DNA of 64,000 bases from Paenibacillus kyungheensis (GTDB lineage: Bacteria > Bacillota > Bacilli > Paenibacillales > Paenibacillaceae), in NCBI RefSeq assembly GCF_028606985.1, contig NZ_CP117416.1, forward strand, positions 1,464,001-1,528,000, in the 5' to 3' direction. Shown piece by piece: positions 63,217-64,000 of this stretch. Positions within the stretch are counted from its first letter, which is position 1. The number at the start of each line of letters is the position of its first letter. A program made the translations under genes and the position numbers. A model generated the notes under the pieces. That model was not told the DNA's origin, did not search any database, and saw nothing but the letters and a program-made list of their open reading frames with translations.

Positions 63217-64000
63217 GTGACGACACCCGAACGTATTCGAGTAAACGTGGATATTTATGGAACAACTTATAAATTAGTTGGCACGAGTGCCGATTATATG
63301 AGACAAATTGCTCGTTATGTAGACGAGCATATGAACGATATATCGCAAGCTCATTCTCATTTAGATAAAGCTAAATTAGCTGTATTAGCAGCTGTACACA
63401 TGGCGGAAGAATCGATTAATGCCCAGATCAATCAGTCTGAATTTGATAAAGCGATCGCAGAGCAAGAGCGCTTAAATACAGAGCTAGAACAATTGCAAAG
63501 TGTAAAAGCTCAACAACAAGAATTGATTCAGAAATTACAACAGGACAATCAACAACAAACGACGACCAATGAACAATTACAAAAAAATGTGAAAGAAACA
63601 TCTGCTCAATTAACACAGACTCAGCAAAAGTTAACTTCTGCGGAAGGTCAAAACAAACAATTACAACAGCAAAATCAAGAACACAAATTAAATAACGAAC
63701 AAATACAGCACAAATGGAAAATTGCTGAAGAAGCTCTTCAAAAAGCTTTGAAATCCAATGTAGAACTGGAACAAAATCTGCAACAAACGACAGAAAATTT
63801 ACGCAGTGAGATTAATCTTTTAACTGAAAATGAAGAAGTGTCCAGTTTGCGAGTAATGGAGTTAGAAGAGCAGTTGCAACTGTTACAACAACAACATGAT
63901 CGTGTGCAACAGGATCATGCCGAACTGGAGGAAAATAACAAACGTACACTGACAGAGTTACAAGGATTACAAGAACAACATGATCAGCTCACCAAAAAAA
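63217..64000 (+). CDS. zapA: ZapA-domain protein with long coiled-coil extension, 3' end outside the window
   Basis: The frame is open from GTG 63217, with AAAGGAGGG seven bases upstream, to the window end, giving at least 261 residues. The first 75 residues are a ZapA domain (RVNVDIYGTTYKLVGTSADY and MRQIARYVDEHM) that promotes FtsZ bundling at the division ring. After it comes more than 185 residues of Gln/Glu/Lys/Leu-rich coiled coil, whereas ordinary ZapA is near 85-100 residues. Position behind pheST matches zapA in other Firmicutes. The extension could reach or scaffold additional division proteins; its end is unseen. Confidence 0.8.
   Translation, partial: MTTPERIRVNVDIYGTTYKLVGTSADYMRQIARYVDEHMNDISQAHSHLDKAKLAVLAAVHMAEESINAQINQSEFDKAIAEQERLNTELEQLQSVKAQQQELIQKLQQDNQQQTTTNEQLQKNVKETSAQLTQTQQKLTSAEGQNKQLQQQNQEHKLNNEQIQHKWKIAEEALQKALKSNVELEQNLQQTTENLRSEINLLTENEEVSSLRVMELEEQLQLLQQQHDRVQQDHAELEENNKRTLTELQGLQEQHDQLTKK

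Overview
The window looks like chromosomal DNA from a low-GC Gram-positive bacterium of the Paenibacillus type. The grounds are strong Shine-Dalgarno sequences (AAGGAGG-like) before nearly every gene, T-box and L20-leader RNAs of Firmicutes type, the Bacillus-like gene pairs ytqA-mnmM, infC-rpmI-rplT and pheST-zapA, and an extracellular beta-propeller phytase. I see no prophage, insertion sequence, plasmid function or CRISPR array. The genus is inferred; no similarity search was run.

Layout. 1-2963: the end of a DUF429-like gene, then a type II thioesterase translationally overlapping a B12-binding radical SAM gene. 3083-6700: a repetitive coiled-coil protein, an unrecognised protein, then a forward run of VOC protein, DUF3885-like protein, PP2C-like phosphatase and small membrane protein. 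6755-8765: a soluble PAS/chemotaxis-type sensor facing an HD hydrolase. 8781-12992: a promoter and tight four-gene operon ending in a divergent HSP90 homologue coupled to a helical-repeat protein. 13097-21000: small housekeeping and hypothetical genes (lipoproteins, DinB, GNAT, MsrA, Nudix, Bax-inhibitor-like, ABM monooxygenase). 21125-23400: phytase and a LysE-type exporter. 23398-27605: a reverse-strand run of hydrolase, manA, VOC, mnmM and ytqA. 28083-30607: trmB, then a reverse-strand glycolipid-type glycosyltransferase and a PAP2 phosphatase. 31304-32627: a membrane GT2 glycosyltransferase. 32752-34162: L20 leader plus infC-rpmI-rplT. 34515-39400: a nupNOPQ-type nucleoside ABC importer. 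39744-45587: a Leu-specific T-box, then ilvB-ilvN-ilvC-leuA with structured RNA inside the operon. 45588-49424: an orphan protein and an aldo/keto reductase lying between leuA and leuB. 49539-50298: a PerR-box-controlled 2-Cys peroxiredoxin. 50420-54437: a zinc-finger protein and a MoxR/DUF58/DUF4129 set. 54551-57072: an aldolase-fold protein, two small reverse genes, tRNA-Pro and tRNA-Gly, and a frameshifted small gene. 57073-59079: an ABC-F ATPase directly behind a terminator. 59114-63168: a Phe-specific T-box with pheST. 63217-64000: the start of an unusually long ZapA-domain protein, cut by the window end.

How it works together. Branched-chain amino acid synthesis (ilvB, ilvN, ilvC, leuA) is controlled by uncharged tRNA-Leu through the T-box, and pheST by uncharged tRNA-Phe. 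The ribosomal operon carries the L20 autoregulatory attenuator and an AUU-initiated infC. Several further terminators sit so close to a downstream start codon (leuA, the ABC-F gene) that no promoter fits between them. Those genes must be expressed by read-through and are candidates for conditional attenuation. The least familiar content is the HSP90/helical-repeat operon, the likely AUC-initiated membrane protein near 13905, the structured spacers of the ilv-leu operon, and several short tandem repeats.
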